NCBI RefSeq assembly: GCF_027922425.1
Contig: NZ_BSFQ01000026.1
Span: 30,566-94,565 of the forward strand
DNA length: 64,000 nt
Source of the DNA: Pseudonocardia halophobica
GTDB lineage: Bacteria; Actinomycetota; Actinomycetes; Mycobacteriales; Pseudonocardiaceae
Direction of reading: 5' to 3'
The notes under the pieces: model-generated
Seen by the model: only the letters and a program-made list of their open reading frames with translations
What the model was told of the DNA's origin: nothing
Database searches by the model: none
In this document: positions 33,100 to 45,300 of the stretch, one piece after another
How positions within the stretch are numbered: position 1 is the stretch's first letter
Layout: each line of letters opens with the position of its first letter
Program-made: the position numbers and the translations under genes

Positions 33100-34244
33100 G
33101 TCAGCACGGCGGCCGGCTCGTGCAGCAGCTGCCCGAGCGTGCCGGCCAGCCGCCGGACGCGCGACGCGGCGCCGGCGGCATCGCCCGACGCGGCGTCGAC
33201 GGCGAGCCGGACCGCCACGCCGTCGGGGCCCTCGACCAGCGTGACCACGCGGTCGTACCCGGCCGGACCGGCCGGGGCGGGCTCCCGGTCGACGACCAGG
33301 CCGTCGAGCGCCGGGAGCTCGCCGCCGGGCTCGTGGCGGACGAGGGTGCGGGCGGGCCCCGGGTGCGCGGCGCGGTGGCCGGTCAGGGACGCGAGGACCC
33401 GGCCGAGGACCTCGGTACCGGTGCCGCCCGCCCGGCAGGCGACCCGCGCGACCCTGGCGAACGGGCCCACCGCGCCCTCGAACCCGCCGTCGCGGCGGGG
33501 GTCCTCGGCGTCGAGCGGGGCGCCGTCCTCCGCCACGACGGTCGCGGCGAGCACGGCCGCCAGCGGGGAGACGCCGTGGGAGGCGCGCAACGACGCCAGG
33601 GCCTCCGCAGCCCCGCCGGGCAGGGCGCGGTCGACCGTGATCCAGCGCCCACCGCGGTTCGCCAAGAGCCGCGGGCGGGGCTGCGCGGCGCCGTCCCGCC
33701 GGGCGAGCCACTCCGCGAACCCCGAGGTCGGGGGGAAGACCGGGGCGCCGCCGGCCCGCCGGGCGGAGTAGGCGCTCGCCAGGTCGGTGAGCAGCGGCCG
33801 GACCGAGCGGTCGTCGATCGCACCGCGGTGCACGGCGAGGACCAGCACGTGCTCCTCCGGCCCGACGCGCAGCAGCGTGGCCCGGGCGGGCCCGTCGGTC
33901 CCGAGCGCGGCCGGCCGGGCGAGCGCCTCCGCCACCGCCGCCTCGACGTCCGCGGGCCGGACGGGCCGGCGGCGGACCCGCGCGAGGGCCACCGCCTCCA
34001 GCACCCGCGGCCCGGGATCGGCCGGTCCCGGCGCGAGCGTGCGGAGGACCGTGTGCCGGTCCAGGACGTCCCGCCAGGCGGCGCTCAGCGCCTCCGGGTC
34101 GAGGACGCCGCGCAGCCGCAGCCGGACGACCAGGTCGTCGGCCGGGTCCGCCGGTTCCCGGGGGTGCCGCGCCGGAAGCGTCGGCGGATCCGCGGCCGGC
34201 GCGGCCCGTCGGTCCGCGTCCGTCGTCACCGTCTCCGTGCTCAT
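33096..34244 (-). CDS. Free-standing degenerate condensation-domain protein
   Basis: 382 residues related to NRPS condensation domains but altered. Where functional domains have HHxxxDG it reads HRGAIDD (139-145): the second, catalytic His is Arg and the Gly is Asp, so amide formation is unlikely. The stretch GPEEHVLVLAVH...SVRPLLTDLASAYSARRAG is closely like GPEEHVLVLVVH...SIRPLLADLDRAYTARKAG in the third condensation domain of the operon's NRPS, suggesting origin by copying of that domain followed by decay. It is about 60 residues shorter than a full C domain. It remains in frame and coupled to the thioesterase, so a structural or docking role may persist. Confidence 0.8.
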   Translation of the reverse strand: MSTETVTTDADRRAAPAADPPTLPARHPREPADPADDLVVRLRLRGVLDPEALSAAWRDVLDRHTVLRTLAPGPADPGPRVLEAVALARVRRRPVRPADVEAAVAEALARPAALGTDGPARATLLRVGPEEHVLVLAVHRGAIDDRSVRPLLTDLASAYSARRAGGAPVFPPTSGFAEWLARRDGAAQPRPRLLANRGGRWITVDRALPGGAAEALASLRASHGVSPLAAVLAATVVAEDGAPLDAEDPRRDGGFEGAVGPFARVARVACRAGGTGTEVLGRVLASLTGHRAAHPGPARTLVRHEPGGELPALDGLVVDREPAPAGPAGYDRVVTLVEGPDGVAVRLAVDAASGDAAGAASRVRRLAGTLGQLLHEPAAVLT

Positions 34245-34296
34245 CCGCTCCTCGTCTCGCTGCCTCGTCCGGCCCCGCCGTGGCGCACCGGGCGGG

Positions 34297-35217
34297 TCAG
34301 CCGTCGTGGTCGTCGTGGTCGTCGCCGTGGCCGTGCCCGTGGCCGTGCCCGTGGCCGTGCTCGTCCTCGTGGTCCTCGTCGAAGTCCGCGACGCCCCGCT
34401 TCCAGTAGCCGGTGACGTCGCTGTCCTCCGGGCCGAGCCCGAGGTCGTTCCTCACCCAGCGCCGCAACGGTTTCAGCGTCGTCGCCTCGCCCGCGAGCCA
34501 CACGTAGAGCCGCTCGCCGTCCGGGACCGGGACCGCCCGCACCGCCCGCTCGAGCAGATCGGACCGCCCTGCGGGAACGTCGCCGCGGTGCAGCCACCGC
34601 ACCTCGACGTCCTCGGGGGCGGCGAGCGGGATCTCCTCGGCCGCGTCGCGGACCTCGACGAACGCCCAGCCGGCCGCCGTGCGCGGCAGCTCCTCGAGCC
34701 ACCGCGCGATCGCCGGGAGCGCCGTGATGTCGCCGGCGAGCAGGTAGCGGTCGTAGGCGTGCGGCACGATCAGCCCGCCGGGCGGACCGGCGACGTGGAT
34801 CCGCTCCCCCGGCCGCACGGCCTCCGCCCAGTCCGAGCCCAGTCCGCCGGGGTGGAGCGCGATGTCGAGGTCGATCTCGCCGGCCTCGGCGTCGTAGCGG
34901 CGGACCGTGTACTCCCGGGAGACCGGGAAGGGCCGCGGCCAGTCGAGCATCACGCCGTCCTCCACCGGGAGGCGCAGCGTGCCGTCCTCGTCGGGGAAGA
35001 TCAGCTTGACGTGCTCGTCGGGCGAGTGGCTCTCGAAACCGGCGTGCCCCTCGCCGCCGAGGGTCACGCGGACCAGCCCGGCGCCGATGCGCTGCGTCCC
35101 GCGGACCTCCATCTCCCGGATCCGGATCGGGTACGGCACCTTGGCCGCCACGGTGCCCGCCCGGACCTCGGCGAGCCGCTCGCGGTGGCGGGTGCGGTCG
35201 TCGGTGCGCCGGGTCAC
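34297..35217 (-). CDS. Siderophore-interacting protein (ferric-siderophore reductase)
   Basis: 306-residue ViuB/SIP family flavoprotein that releases iron from imported siderophore. FAD-binding motif REYTVRRYD, the segment GSDWAEAVRPGERIHVAGP, and the NAD(P)H domain LLAGDITALPAIARWLEE and VWLAGEATTLKPLRRWV are present. The last 27 residues form an Asp/Glu/His tail with five HG repeats, likely to bind metal, encoded by a 12-base tandem repeat at about 34325-34360. GTG 35217 overlaps the mbtH stop, which fixes the start. Confidence 0.93.
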   Translation of the reverse strand: MTRRTDDRTRHRERLAEVRAGTVAAKVPYPIRIREMEVRGTQRIGAGLVRVTLGGEGHAGFESHSPDEHVKLIFPDEDGTLRLPVEDGVMLDWPRPFPVSREYTVRRYDAEAGEIDLDIALHPGGLGSDWAEAVRPGERIHVAGPPGGLIVPHAYDRYLLAGDITALPAIARWLEELPRTAAGWAFVEVRDAAEEIPLAAPEDVEVRWLHRGDVPAGRSDLLERAVRAVPVPDGERLYVWLAGEATTLKPLRRWVRNDLGLGPEDSDVTGYWKRGVADFDEDHEDEHGHGHGHGHGHGDDHDDHDG

Positions 35218-35429
35218 GTGGCTCCCATCGCGTCGCGCAGCGACCGCGGCCGCAGGTCTGTCCAGTGCTCCTCGACGTACGCGAGGCAGGCGTCGCGCCC
35301 GTCGGGCCCGAACACCGACCGCCACCCCGCGGGGATCTCGGCGAAGTCCGGCCAGAGCGAGTGCTGCTCCTCGTCGTTGGCGAGCACCCGGAAGGTGCCC
35401 TCGGCGTCGTCGAACGGGTTGGTGCTCAC
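35214..35429 (-). CDS. mbtH: MbtH-like protein
   Basis: 71 residues with the full signature: NPFDDAEGTF, LANDEEQHSLWPDF, PAGW, GPDGRDACLAYVEEHWTDLRP (in part) and SL. MbtH proteins bind NRPS adenylation domains and are needed for their folding or activity; this one should serve the operon's NRPS. GTG 35429 overlaps the carrier protein stop. Confidence 0.95.
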   Translation of the reverse strand: MSTNPFDDAEGTFRVLANDEEQHSLWPDFAEIPAGWRSVFGPDGRDACLAYVEEHWTDLRPRSLRDAMGAT

Positions 35430-35671
35430 GGGTTCCCCCCGATCATCTTCTCGATCACCACAGTCCAGTGGCCCAGCTCGGGCTGCTCGGCCAGATCGGG
35501 GAACTCCAGGTCGGTGGCGCCGGCCTCGCGCCACTTCTCCACCAGCGACATCAGCCGCACCGAGTCGAGGCCGCGGTCGAGGAGGTCCTCGTCCGGGTCG
35601 ATCTCGGCCGGGTCGCAGGCCAGCAGCTCGGCGACGTCGGCGCGGAGCCGGTCGGCGGTCAGGGGGTTCAT
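35426..35671 (-). CDS. Free-standing aryl carrier protein
   Basis: 81-residue carrier domain with DRGLDSVRLMSL, the Ser being the phosphopantetheine site. It corresponds to the C-terminal ArCP of EntB/DhbB, here encoded as a separate gene that overlaps the isochorismatase gene by four bases (ATGA). It would carry 2,3-dihydroxybenzoate from DhbE to the first condensation domain of the NRPS. Confidence 0.93.
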   Translation of the reverse strand: MNPLTADRLRADVAELLACDPAEIDPDEDLLDRGLDSVRLMSLVEKWREAGATDLEFPDLAEQPELGHWTVVIEKMIGGNP

Positions 35672-36338
35672 CGGGCGGCTCCGGCGGGGACGGCGGCCAG
35701 CGCGGCGAGCACGTCGGCCGTGGTGGTCAGGGCCCCGCAGCGCTGCGCGACGTACTCGCAGGCCTGGTCGTGCCGCGCGCGGGAGAAGTCGGCGACGCCG
35801 TCGGCCACCAGGAAGGGGGCGACGTCGCGCATGAAGGCCTCCAGCGCCGTGGCCTGGCAGCCGATGTGCGCGTAGATGCCGGTGATCAGCAGCTGGTCGC
35901 GGCCGGCGGCGGCGAGCCGCTCGGCGAAGTCGCTGCGCTGGAAGGCGCTGTAGCGCCACTTGGTCAGGACGGTGTCGCCGGGCGCCGGCGCCAGCTCGTC
36001 GACGACCTCCTCGGCCCGCGGGTCGGCGTCGATCACGGCGCCGATGCCGTCGCCCCAGAACTCGGTGAGCAGGCCGCGGTCGGCGGCGGCCTGCCGGCCA
36101 GGCTGGGCGGTGTAGAAGACCGGGACGCCGCGCTCGCGGCAGGCCCCGATCAGCGCCCGGACGTTCGCCGTGACCTCCGGGACCGGGGCACCGGCATAGG
36201 GCGCCAGGAAGTAGCGCTGCATGTCGTGGACGAGCAGCGCGAACCGGTCGGGGTCGGGCCGCCAGTCGACGCGCCCGGCGGGCAGCTCGGCCGCGCCGGG
36301 CAGCGCGTAGGGCGGAATGCTGGGCAGGGACACGGTGC

Positions 36339-36342
<4 letters not shown>
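35668..36342 (-). CDS. dhbB: Isochorismatase (EntB/DhbB N-terminal type)
   Basis: 224 residues. Starts with the family's PSIPPYALP, then LLVHDMQRYF (catalytic Asp), TKWRYSAFQRSDF (Lys) and GIYAHIGCQATALEAF (Cys-region). It hydrolyses isochorismate to 2,3-dihydro-2,3-dihydroxybenzoate plus pyruvate. Unlike EntB it ends without a carrier domain. GTG 36342 overlaps the dhbE stop. Confidence 0.94.
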
Positions 36343-37963
<1,621 letters not shown>

Positions 37964-37964
<1 letters not shown>

Positions 37965-39184
37965 CACTCGTCCTCCATCCCGATGGCGCGCAACAGGGTC
38001 CGGAACTTGGCGCTGGTCTCGGCGAGCTCGGCCTCGGGCTGCGAGCCCTCGACGATCCCGGCGCCGGCGAAGAGCCGGACGGTGCGCTCGCTGACCTCGG
38101 CGCTGCGGATCGTGACGACCCACTCGCCGTCGCCGTCCGGGCCGGTCCAGCCGACGAGCCCGGTGAAGTAGCCGCGGTCGACCGGCTCGAGGTCGGCGAT
38201 CACCGCGCGGGCCTCCGGCACCGGCACGCCGCAGACCGCCGGCGTGGGGTGCAGGGCCTCGGCGAGGGCGAGCGACGACACCGCGGGGCCGTCCGGGAGC
38301 CGGCCGGTGATCCGGCTGGACAGGTGCCACATGGTGGGCGTGCCGATGACCTCGGGCTCGGCCGGCACGTGCAGGTCGGTGCAGAACCGGCCCAGCACCT
38401 CGCCGACCTGCGCTGCGACCAGGGCGTGCTCGCGGCGGTCCTTGTCCGAGGCGCGCAGCGCGGCGACCCGGCGGCGGTTCTCGGCCTCGGCCTCGGCCGA
38501 CGTCCCGGGCACGCGCGGCAGCGACCCGGCCAGCGGGTTGGCGACGACCTCGCTCCCCCGCCGTGACACCAGCAGCTCAGGGCTGGCCCCGACCAGCGTG
38601 CGGGTGGCGGGGTCGCCGGGCGCGGTGACGTCGACGGCGAAGGCGTGCGCGGTCGGGTTGGCCCGGGCCAGCCGGCGCAGCAGCGCGGGGACCGGCACCT
38701 CCTGCCCCGCGGTCAGCTCCAGGCAGCGGGCCAGGACGACCTTGCGCAGCCCGCCGTCGTCGATGAGGGCGAGGGCACGCCGGACGCCGGCCTCGTACTC
38801 CTCCGGCGCGGGCCGCTGGCGCACCGCCCAGCCCTGGAGCGACTCGGCCAGCCCGGGTTCCGCCGGCGGGGCCGCGCCGAGCGGGTCCGCCCGCCGCACC
38901 ACGGCCGGCACGACCAGGCTCGACTCGGCGTCCGGGCCGAAGCCCAGGGCCCCGACGACGAGCGGGTCGCGCACGCCCGCCGCGCGGGCGGCCTCGAGGG
39001 CCTCGGCGACCGCGGTCGCGCGCGGCCCGGACCCCGTGGGGACCGTGGCGTGCACGCCGTCCGCCAGCAGGGCCCCGCGGGTCGAGGAGTAGAAGAACGA
39101 GCCCGGCAGGTAGGCGGCGAGGAGGTCGGACGCGCGGTGCCGGGGCGCCGGGCGCGGCGGCCGTTCCAGGGCCGGTGTGGTCAC
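37964..39184 (-). CDS. dhbC: Isochorismate synthase
   Basis: 406 residues of the chorismate-binding family: GLRKVVLARCLELTAG, ASPELLVSRRGSEVVANPLAGS, KDRREHALV, and the C-terminal LAEALHPTPAVCGVP and DRGYFTGLVGWTG (in part). It converts chorismate to isochorismate. The N-terminal SFFYSSTRGALLADG is as in DhbC. Its stop overlaps the dhbE start. Confidence 0.95.
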
Positions 39185-39241
39185 GGTGGTTCCTCTCGTG
39201 GGGGAGGCGAGGAGGACAGGGATCTCGACCCGAGGCGCTCG

Positions 39242-40006
39242 TCAGGTGCCGAGGGTGGCGCCCCCGTCGACGGTGAGGGACTGCATCGTCACGTGGCGGG
39301 AGGCGTCGCTCGCCAGGAAGAGGACGACGGCGGCGACGTCGGCGGGATCGGCGATGCGCTGCAACGGGATCCCGAGGCGGTACTCGGCGGGGGTGCCGGC
39401 GATCACCCGGTCCTTGGTGGACTCGTCGGCGGGGTCGGCCCACATGCCGCGCAGCATCGGGGTGTCCGTGGAGCCGGGACACACGACGTTGCAGCGCACG
39501 TGCGGGGCCAGCTCGAGGCCGAGCGCCCGGGTGAGCGCGACCGCGGCGGCCTTGGAGGCGGAGTAGGCGGCCATGCCCGTGCGCGGCGTGACCGCGGCGT
39601 TCGACGCGACCGTGACGATCGAGCCCGCGCGCCGGGCGAGCATCCGGCGGCCGACGGCCCGCCCGGCGTTCCACACGCCGGTGGTGTTCACGGCGAGGCT
39701 CTCGGCCAGCGCGGTGTCCGGCAGGTCGAGGACGCCGCCGGTCCGCAGCACGCCGGCGACGTTGGCCAGCGCGGCGATCGGGCCGACCTCGGCCTCGGCG
39801 CGGTCGACCGCGGCCTCGACGGCGGCCGGGTCGGTGACGTCGGCGACGAGCGCGAGCGCGGTGCCGCCGTCGGCGCGGATCTTCTCCGTGGTGACCTCGA
39901 CACCCTCGTCGCGGTCGAGCAGCGCGACCGGGGTGCCGGCGCGGGCGAACGCGGCCGCGACCGCGGCCCCGATCCCCTGCGCCGCACCGGTGACGAACGC
40001 GGTCAT
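39242..40006 (-). CDS. dhbA: 2,3-dihydro-2,3-dihydroxybenzoate dehydrogenase
   Basis: 254-residue SDR: VTGAAQGIGAAVA at the NAD site, NVAGVLR, and catalytic YSASKAA. Oxidises dihydro-DHB to 2,3-dihydroxybenzoate. ATG 40006 is preceded by GGAGGT and overlaps the exporter stop (ATGA). Context with dhbC, dhbE and dhbB makes the assignment firm. Confidence 0.94.
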   Translation of the reverse strand: MTAFVTGAAQGIGAAVAAAFARAGTPVALLDRDEGVEVTTEKIRADGGTALALVADVTDPAAVEAAVDRAEAEVGPIAALANVAGVLRTGGVLDLPDTALAESLAVNTTGVWNAGRAVGRRMLARRAGSIVTVASNAAVTPRTGMAAYSASKAAAVALTRALGLELAPHVRCNVVCPGSTDTPMLRGMWADPADESTKDRVIAGTPAEYRLGIPLQRIADPADVAAVVLFLASDASRHVTMQSLTVDGGATLGT

Positions 40007-41274
40007 GCGGACACCTCCGGATCGATCGGCCGGGGGTCGTCGGTGACCCGCCACAGCGAGCCGAGGACGCCGACCAGCAGCGCGGCGAGCACCACCCCGC
40101 CGAGGCCGTAGACGAACAGCGCGGTGTCCGGGGCGAACCAGCGGCCGAGCAGGCCCGCGAGAATCGAGCCCACGGACGTCCCGACGACGACCTGGGCCTG
40201 CCAGAGGCTGGAGATCCGGCCGCGCAGCTCGTCGGGTGTGTTCTGCTGCAGCACCGCGAAGCGCAGGATGTCGGTGAGCGCACGGCCGAGCCCGTGGCCG
40301 GCCAGCGCGAGGAAGGCGACAACAGCGCCCCCAGCGACCCCGAGGAGCGCGATCCCGGCGCTCATCACGGCGACGGACGCGAGCAGCGCGATCCCGCTGC
40401 GCCGCACCCGGCCGGTCCAGCCGCTGGTCAGCGAGCCGAGCACCGCGCCGACGGCGGGCGCGCCGTAGAGCAGGCCGAGCACCTCCGGCCCGGCGCCGAG
40501 GGTCTGGTCGACGTAGGCGGGCAGCAGCACGGTGGGCCCGCTGACCAGCATGCTCAGCAGCCCGACGACGAGCACCGCCCGCACGACCCGGTGCCCGGCG
40601 GCGTACCGCAGCCCGGTCACGAGGGCCCGCAGCGGCTGCTCGTGGGTCTCCCCGGGCGCCGGGGAGGGCCCGATGCCGCGGATGAGGCCGACCGTCAGCA
40701 CGGTCGCCACGGCGGCCACGAAGTAGGTGGTGGCGATGCCGCCGGACGCGATGATCACGCCGGCGACCGCCGGGGACGCGATGGTCCCGAGGTCGGTGGT
40801 GAGCGCGGTGAGCGCGCCGGCCGCCGCGAGCTTGTCCCGCGGCACGATCGTGGGGATGACGGCCATCAGGGCGGTGCCGCTGACGCCGCCGGCGAACCCG
40901 TCGATCGCGGAGGCCACGTAGACCACCGCGAGCGACGGTTCCGGGAACAGGGCGTTCACCCCGAGGACGACGAAGGCGAGGCCGGCGGCGGACCGGGCCA
41001 GCTGGATGGTCCGCCGCCGCTCGAACCGGTCGACCAGCACGCCGCCGCCGATGCTGCCCACGAACAGACCGACGCCCATCGTGGTCGCGACGCCGGCGAC
41101 GTGCAGCGAGGACCCGGTGAGCGCGTAGGTCTGCGCCGGGACCGCCACGACGAGCAGGCCGATCCCGAGCAGCGACACCAGCCGCGCGGCGAACGCGAAC
41201 CGGAACGGCCGGCTCGTCCGCAGCGGCCCCGGATCGATCACCAGGGTGTCGATCACCAGCCCACCGAGTCTCAC
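40003..41274 (-). CDS. MFS siderophore exporter, EntS-like
   Basis: 423 residues with about twelve hydrophobic segments. The N-terminal half (RPFRFAFAARLVSLLGIGLLVVAVPAQTYALTGSS in parts; GGGVLVDRFERR loop) and the motif LRGRISSLWQAQVVVG match the enterobactin exporter EntS. It would secrete the finished siderophore. It starts 3 bases after the binding-protein stop. Confidence 0.92.
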   Translation of the reverse strand: MRLGGLVIDTLVIDPGPLRTSRPFRFAFAARLVSLLGIGLLVVAVPAQTYALTGSSLHVAGVATTMGVGLFVGSIGGGVLVDRFERRRTIQLARSAAGLAFVVLGVNALFPEPSLAVVYVASAIDGFAGGVSGTALMAVIPTIVPRDKLAAAGALTALTTDLGTIASPAVAGVIIASGGIATTYFVAAVATVLTVGLIRGIGPSPAPGETHEQPLRALVTGLRYAAGHRVVRAVLVVGLLSMLVSGPTVLLPAYVDQTLGAGPEVLGLLYGAPAVGAVLGSLTSGWTGRVRRSGIALLASVAVMSAGIALLGVAGGAVVAFLALAGHGLGRALTDILRFAVLQQNTPDELRGRISSLWQAQVVVGTSVGSILAGLLGRWFAPDTALFVYGLGGVVLAALLVGVLGSLWRVTDDPRPIDPEVSA

Positions 41275-41277
41275 GGG

Positions 41278-42306
41278 TCAGAACTCCTGGTCGATCACGG
41301 TCAGGGTGTTCGTGGCGCCGTCGAGGTCCGGCCGGTAGCTGGTGGCCGGGAGCTCGTGGACCTTGCCCGCCCGGAACGCGGGCAGCGCGGCGTACAGCGG
41401 GTCGGCCCTGAGCTGGTCGACCGTGCGGCCGGACAGGTTGATCACGAACGCCTGCGGGGCGTCGGCGACCTTGCCCAGCAGCTCCGGGCTCACCTCGAAC
41501 GAGTCGCCGCTGCCGTAGAGCTGCGGGTTGCCGGCCTTGGCCAGGACGCCGTCCATCGTGAAGCCCAGCGCGGCGAGCTGCTGGGGCAGCGCCGCGGTCT
41601 CCGGGATCAGGTACGGCTTCTGGTTGGGCAGCGACAGCAGGATCGCGAACGGCTCGGCGGGGACCTGGATGGCGCCCTTGACCTGGTTCAGCCTGTCGTC
41701 ATAGCCCCGGATCAGGGCGTCGACCCGGTCCCCGCGGCCGGCGGCGTCGGCCACCTGGCGCAGCTGGTCCTCCCAGCCGGTGACCGTCGTCGGGACGAGG
41801 ACGGTCGGGGCGATCGCCTTCAGCTTGTCGTAGTTCTCCTTGGCCTGGACCGCGGTGATGCCCTGGCCACCGCCGATGATCAGGTCCGGCCGGGCGGCCA
41901 CGACGGCCTCGATGTTGAGCTGCTCGCCGGCCGGGAGCGCCTCGGTGTTCGCGGCCCGGGCCTTGTCCGCCCACGCCGGCGGGAACCCGCCGTCGAGGTC
42001 GGTCACGCCGAGGACCCGGGTGTCCGTGGCGACGACGGGGGCGTCGACGGCGTAGAGGTAGCCGCCGAACCCGCCCGACAGGTTGACGATGCGTTGCGCC
42101 TGGGCGGGCACCTCGACCGGGCCCTGCTCGGTCTGGACGGTGCGCGGGCCCGCGGGGGCGGGGTCCGCCGACTCCGTCGGGGTGGACGAGCAGCCGGCGA
42201 GCGCGAGCAGCGCGGCCAGCGCCGCCGTCACGACTCCGGGGGCCGTGACGCGCCGGCGTCGGGGCGTCCGGGACAGCCTGGACATCGGTCCGTTCGGTCC
42301 TCTCAT
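41278..42306 (-). CDS. Ferric-siderophore ABC transporter substrate-binding lipoprotein
   Basis: 342 residues: lipoprotein signal with lipobox LAGC (Cys39), then the FepB/FecB-type periplasmic-binding fold (PAQAQRIVNLSGGFGGYLYAVD, NIEAVVAARPDLIIGGGQG in parts). It binds the ferric siderophore outside the membrane. The ATG overlaps the NRPS stop (TGATG); an ATG at 42285 is an alternative. Permease and ATPase genes are not in the window, so import must use components encoded elsewhere. Confidence 0.93.
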   Translation of the reverse strand: MRGPNGPMSRLSRTPRRRRVTAPGVVTAALAALLALAGCSSTPTESADPAPAGPRTVQTEQGPVEVPAQAQRIVNLSGGFGGYLYAVDAPVVATDTRVLGVTDLDGGFPPAWADKARAANTEALPAGEQLNIEAVVAARPDLIIGGGQGITAVQAKENYDKLKAIAPTVLVPTTVTGWEDQLRQVADAAGRGDRVDALIRGYDDRLNQVKGAIQVPAEPFAILLSLPNQKPYLIPETAALPQQLAALGFTMDGVLAKAGNPQLYGSGDSFEVSPELLGKVADAPQAFVINLSGRTVDQLRADPLYAALPAFRAGKVHELPATSYRPDLDGATNTLTVIDQEF

Positions 42307-45300
42307 CAGGGCGACCCGGGGGTCGCCGGATCGGCGCCGACCCGGGTGGGCGACGCGGTGTCGCCGGCCGTGCCGTCGTCGGGTGACGACTGCGCGGCCG
42401 CGATCAGGGGCCCGACGCGGGCCCATCCCGCCGGGGACACCAGCCCGGCGTGGTCCAGCGGGACCGGGTGCACGGTGAGTGCGCCGCCGCCGGGCACGCC
42501 CCGCCATGCCGCGGCGAGCGGACCCGGGATCGCGGGATCGGTGGTCGCCACGGCCCCGGCTGCTCCGGTGGCCTCGACGAGGGTGACCGGGCCGCCGTAG
42601 CGCGCCGGTAGGGACGCCGCGCCGAGGCGCAGGCAGGTCGTGGTGGCCGCGCGGACCGCAGACCGGAGGTCCTCCGCGGCCTCGGCGGGCAGCTCGGCCT
42701 CCGGCCCCGGGTCGTCGGCGTACGCCGGGCCCGGCGGGCGGCTGTCGAGCAGCCCGGTGAAGGCCACCCGCTCCCCCGCGGCCGCCAGCTGCGCGGCCAT
42801 CGCGTGGGCGACGGCGCCGCCGAACGAGTAGCCGAGCAGGTGGTAGGGGCCGGACGGCTGGATCCTCCGGACCGTGGCGACGTACCGGGAGGCCAGCTCG
42901 TCGACCGTCCCTTCGCGGAGCTCGGCACCGGACAGGCTCGGCAGCTGCAGGCCCAGCACCGGCCGGTCCCCCGGCAGGTGCGGGACGAGGCCGGCGAAGG
43001 GCCAGGCGAACCCGCCGGCCGGGTGGACGCAGAAGAGCGGTTCCCGGTCGCCGCCGGACCGCAGGGTGAGGACGTGCTCCCGGCCCCGCGGTGCGTCGGT
43101 GCCGGCGCCCAGCAGGGCCGCGAGCTCCGCGACCGTCGGGTGGGCCATCAGCGCTCCGACCCCGACCGGCTCGCCCAGGTCCCGCTCGATCGCGCCGGCC
43201 AGCCGCATCGCGGTGAGCGAGTCGCCGCCGAGGTCGAAGAAGGACTCCTCGGGATCGACCGTGTCGGCCGCGTCCGCACCGCCCAGGCCCAGGACCTCGC
43301 CGACGAGCCGGCACAGCGCCCGCTCGCGGTCGTCCTTCGGCGCGCGGGCGGCGGCCCGGGGCGGCGGTGCCGGCAGGGCCGCGCGGTCGAGCTTCCCGTT
43401 GGGCGTCAACGGCATCGACGCGACCGACACGACGTCGGCCGGCACGAGGTGGCCGGGCAGGGTCTCCCGCAGAGCGGCCCGGAGGTCGACCCCCTGATCG
43501 ACGCCGGCCTCGCCGATCACGTACCCGACCAGGCGGCCGTTCTTCACCGCGGCCGCGGCCCGGGTCACGCCCTCGCACCGGGCCAGCGCGGCCTCGACCT
43601 CGCCGAGCTCGATCCGGAAACCGCGGACCTTGACCTGGCCGTCCGTGCGGCCGAGGTACTGCAGCTCCCCGTCGGGGCGTCGGCGCACCAGGTCGCCGGT
43701 GCGGTACATCCGCGTGCCGCTCCCGGAGGGGTCCGCCACGAAGGACGCGGCGGTGAGCCCGGGCCGGCCGAGGTAGCCGTGCGCGATGCCGTCGCCGGAC
43801 ATGTACAGCTCGCCGACCCCGCCGACCGGCACCTCGCGCAGCCCGCTGTCCAGAACGCGGGCGCAGGCGTTGCGGACCGGGCGGCCCAGGCACGGCGTCG
43901 CGCTGCCCTGCACCGGCGAGCCCATGGCGTTGATCGTGAACTCGGTGGGGCCGTAGAGGTCGTAGCCGTCGACGCCCTCCTGCTCCCGCAACCGCGTCCA
44001 CAGCTCCGGCGGCACCGCCTCCCCGCCGAGCATGACGAGGGCGGGATGCCGCTCGCCGTCGAGCAGGCCGCCGGCGAGGAGCTCGCGGGCGTAGGACGGG
44101 GTCACGTTGACCACGTCGATGCCGACCTCGCGGTAGTGCCGCACGAGCGAGGCGGGATCGAGCCGCGCCCGCTCGTCGATCACGTGCACCTCGTGTCCCG
44201 CGAGCAGCCAGAACAGCTCCTCCCAGGACATGTCGAAGGAGAACGACACGGTGTGGGCGATCCGTAGGCGACCCCGGCCCCTGGCCGTGGGGGCGAAGAT
44301 CTCGGCGACGTGGTTGTGGTACATCGCGGTGAGCCCGCGGTGACCCACGACGACGCCCTTCGGCCGGCCCGTCGAGCCGGACGTGTAGATCACGTACGCG
44401 GGCTGGTCGGGGTGGGTCGGCCCGGGGACCTCGCGGTCCGGGGCCGGGAGCGCGCCGTCGAGGACGGCGGCGACCTCCTCCAGCAGGACCTCGGGCACCC
44501 CCGCGGTCCCGCTCCCCGCCCGCGTCGTGACGACGAGCGCGGCGCCGGCGTCGGCCACCAGCTCGGCCCGGCGCGCGGCCGGGTCGGCCAGGTTGAGCGG
44601 CAGGTACGCCGCCCCGGTCCGCATCACCGCGAAGATCGCGACGACGTGGTCGGCGGTGCGCGGCAGGGCGAGCGCGACGGTCTCCCCCGGGCCGGCCCCG
44701 CGGTCGGCGAGGACCCGGGCGAGCCGGGTGACCCGCTCGTCCATCTCCCGCGCGGTGTGCCGGGTGTCGCCGAACACGAGCGCCGTGGCGTCCGGGGTCG
44801 CGGCGGCCCGCTCGCGGAGCAGCGCGTCGACGCTGCCGCCCGGCTCCCCCGGCTCCGGCACGGCCACCCGCGGCGGCGCGAACTCGACCGGCGTGCCCGC
44901 GGGCGGGACCGCCGTGTCGGCGACGCGCGCCTCCGGGTCCGTCAGCGCGCGGAGGACGGCGACCAGCCGGTCCAGGTGGGCTGCCACGTCGGCGTCGGGC
45001 ACGAGGTCCGGGCGGGACTCGATCGCGATCGCCAGCGCCTCGCCGTCGCCGCCGGCCGGGTCGACGTCGAGGGTCAGCGCGTAGTGGGTGCCGTCGACGG
45101 CCTCCACCGTGCTGATCCCGTGCCGCTCCAGCACCTCGCGGCGCTGCGCGGAGTTCCGCGGGGCGTTGCGGAAGACGTAGAGCGTGTCGAAGAGCGTCGG
45201 GTGGCCCGCGGCCCGCTGCAGCCGGCCCAGGCCCAGGTGGTGGTGGGCGGTGAGCCGGCCGGCGTCGGCGAACACCCGCCGCAGCAGGTCGGCGACCCGC

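Noticed and set aside
34313..34370. Separate repeat element in the siderophore reductase gene
   Set aside because: It is the in-frame sequence encoding the His-rich tail, so it is described with that gene.
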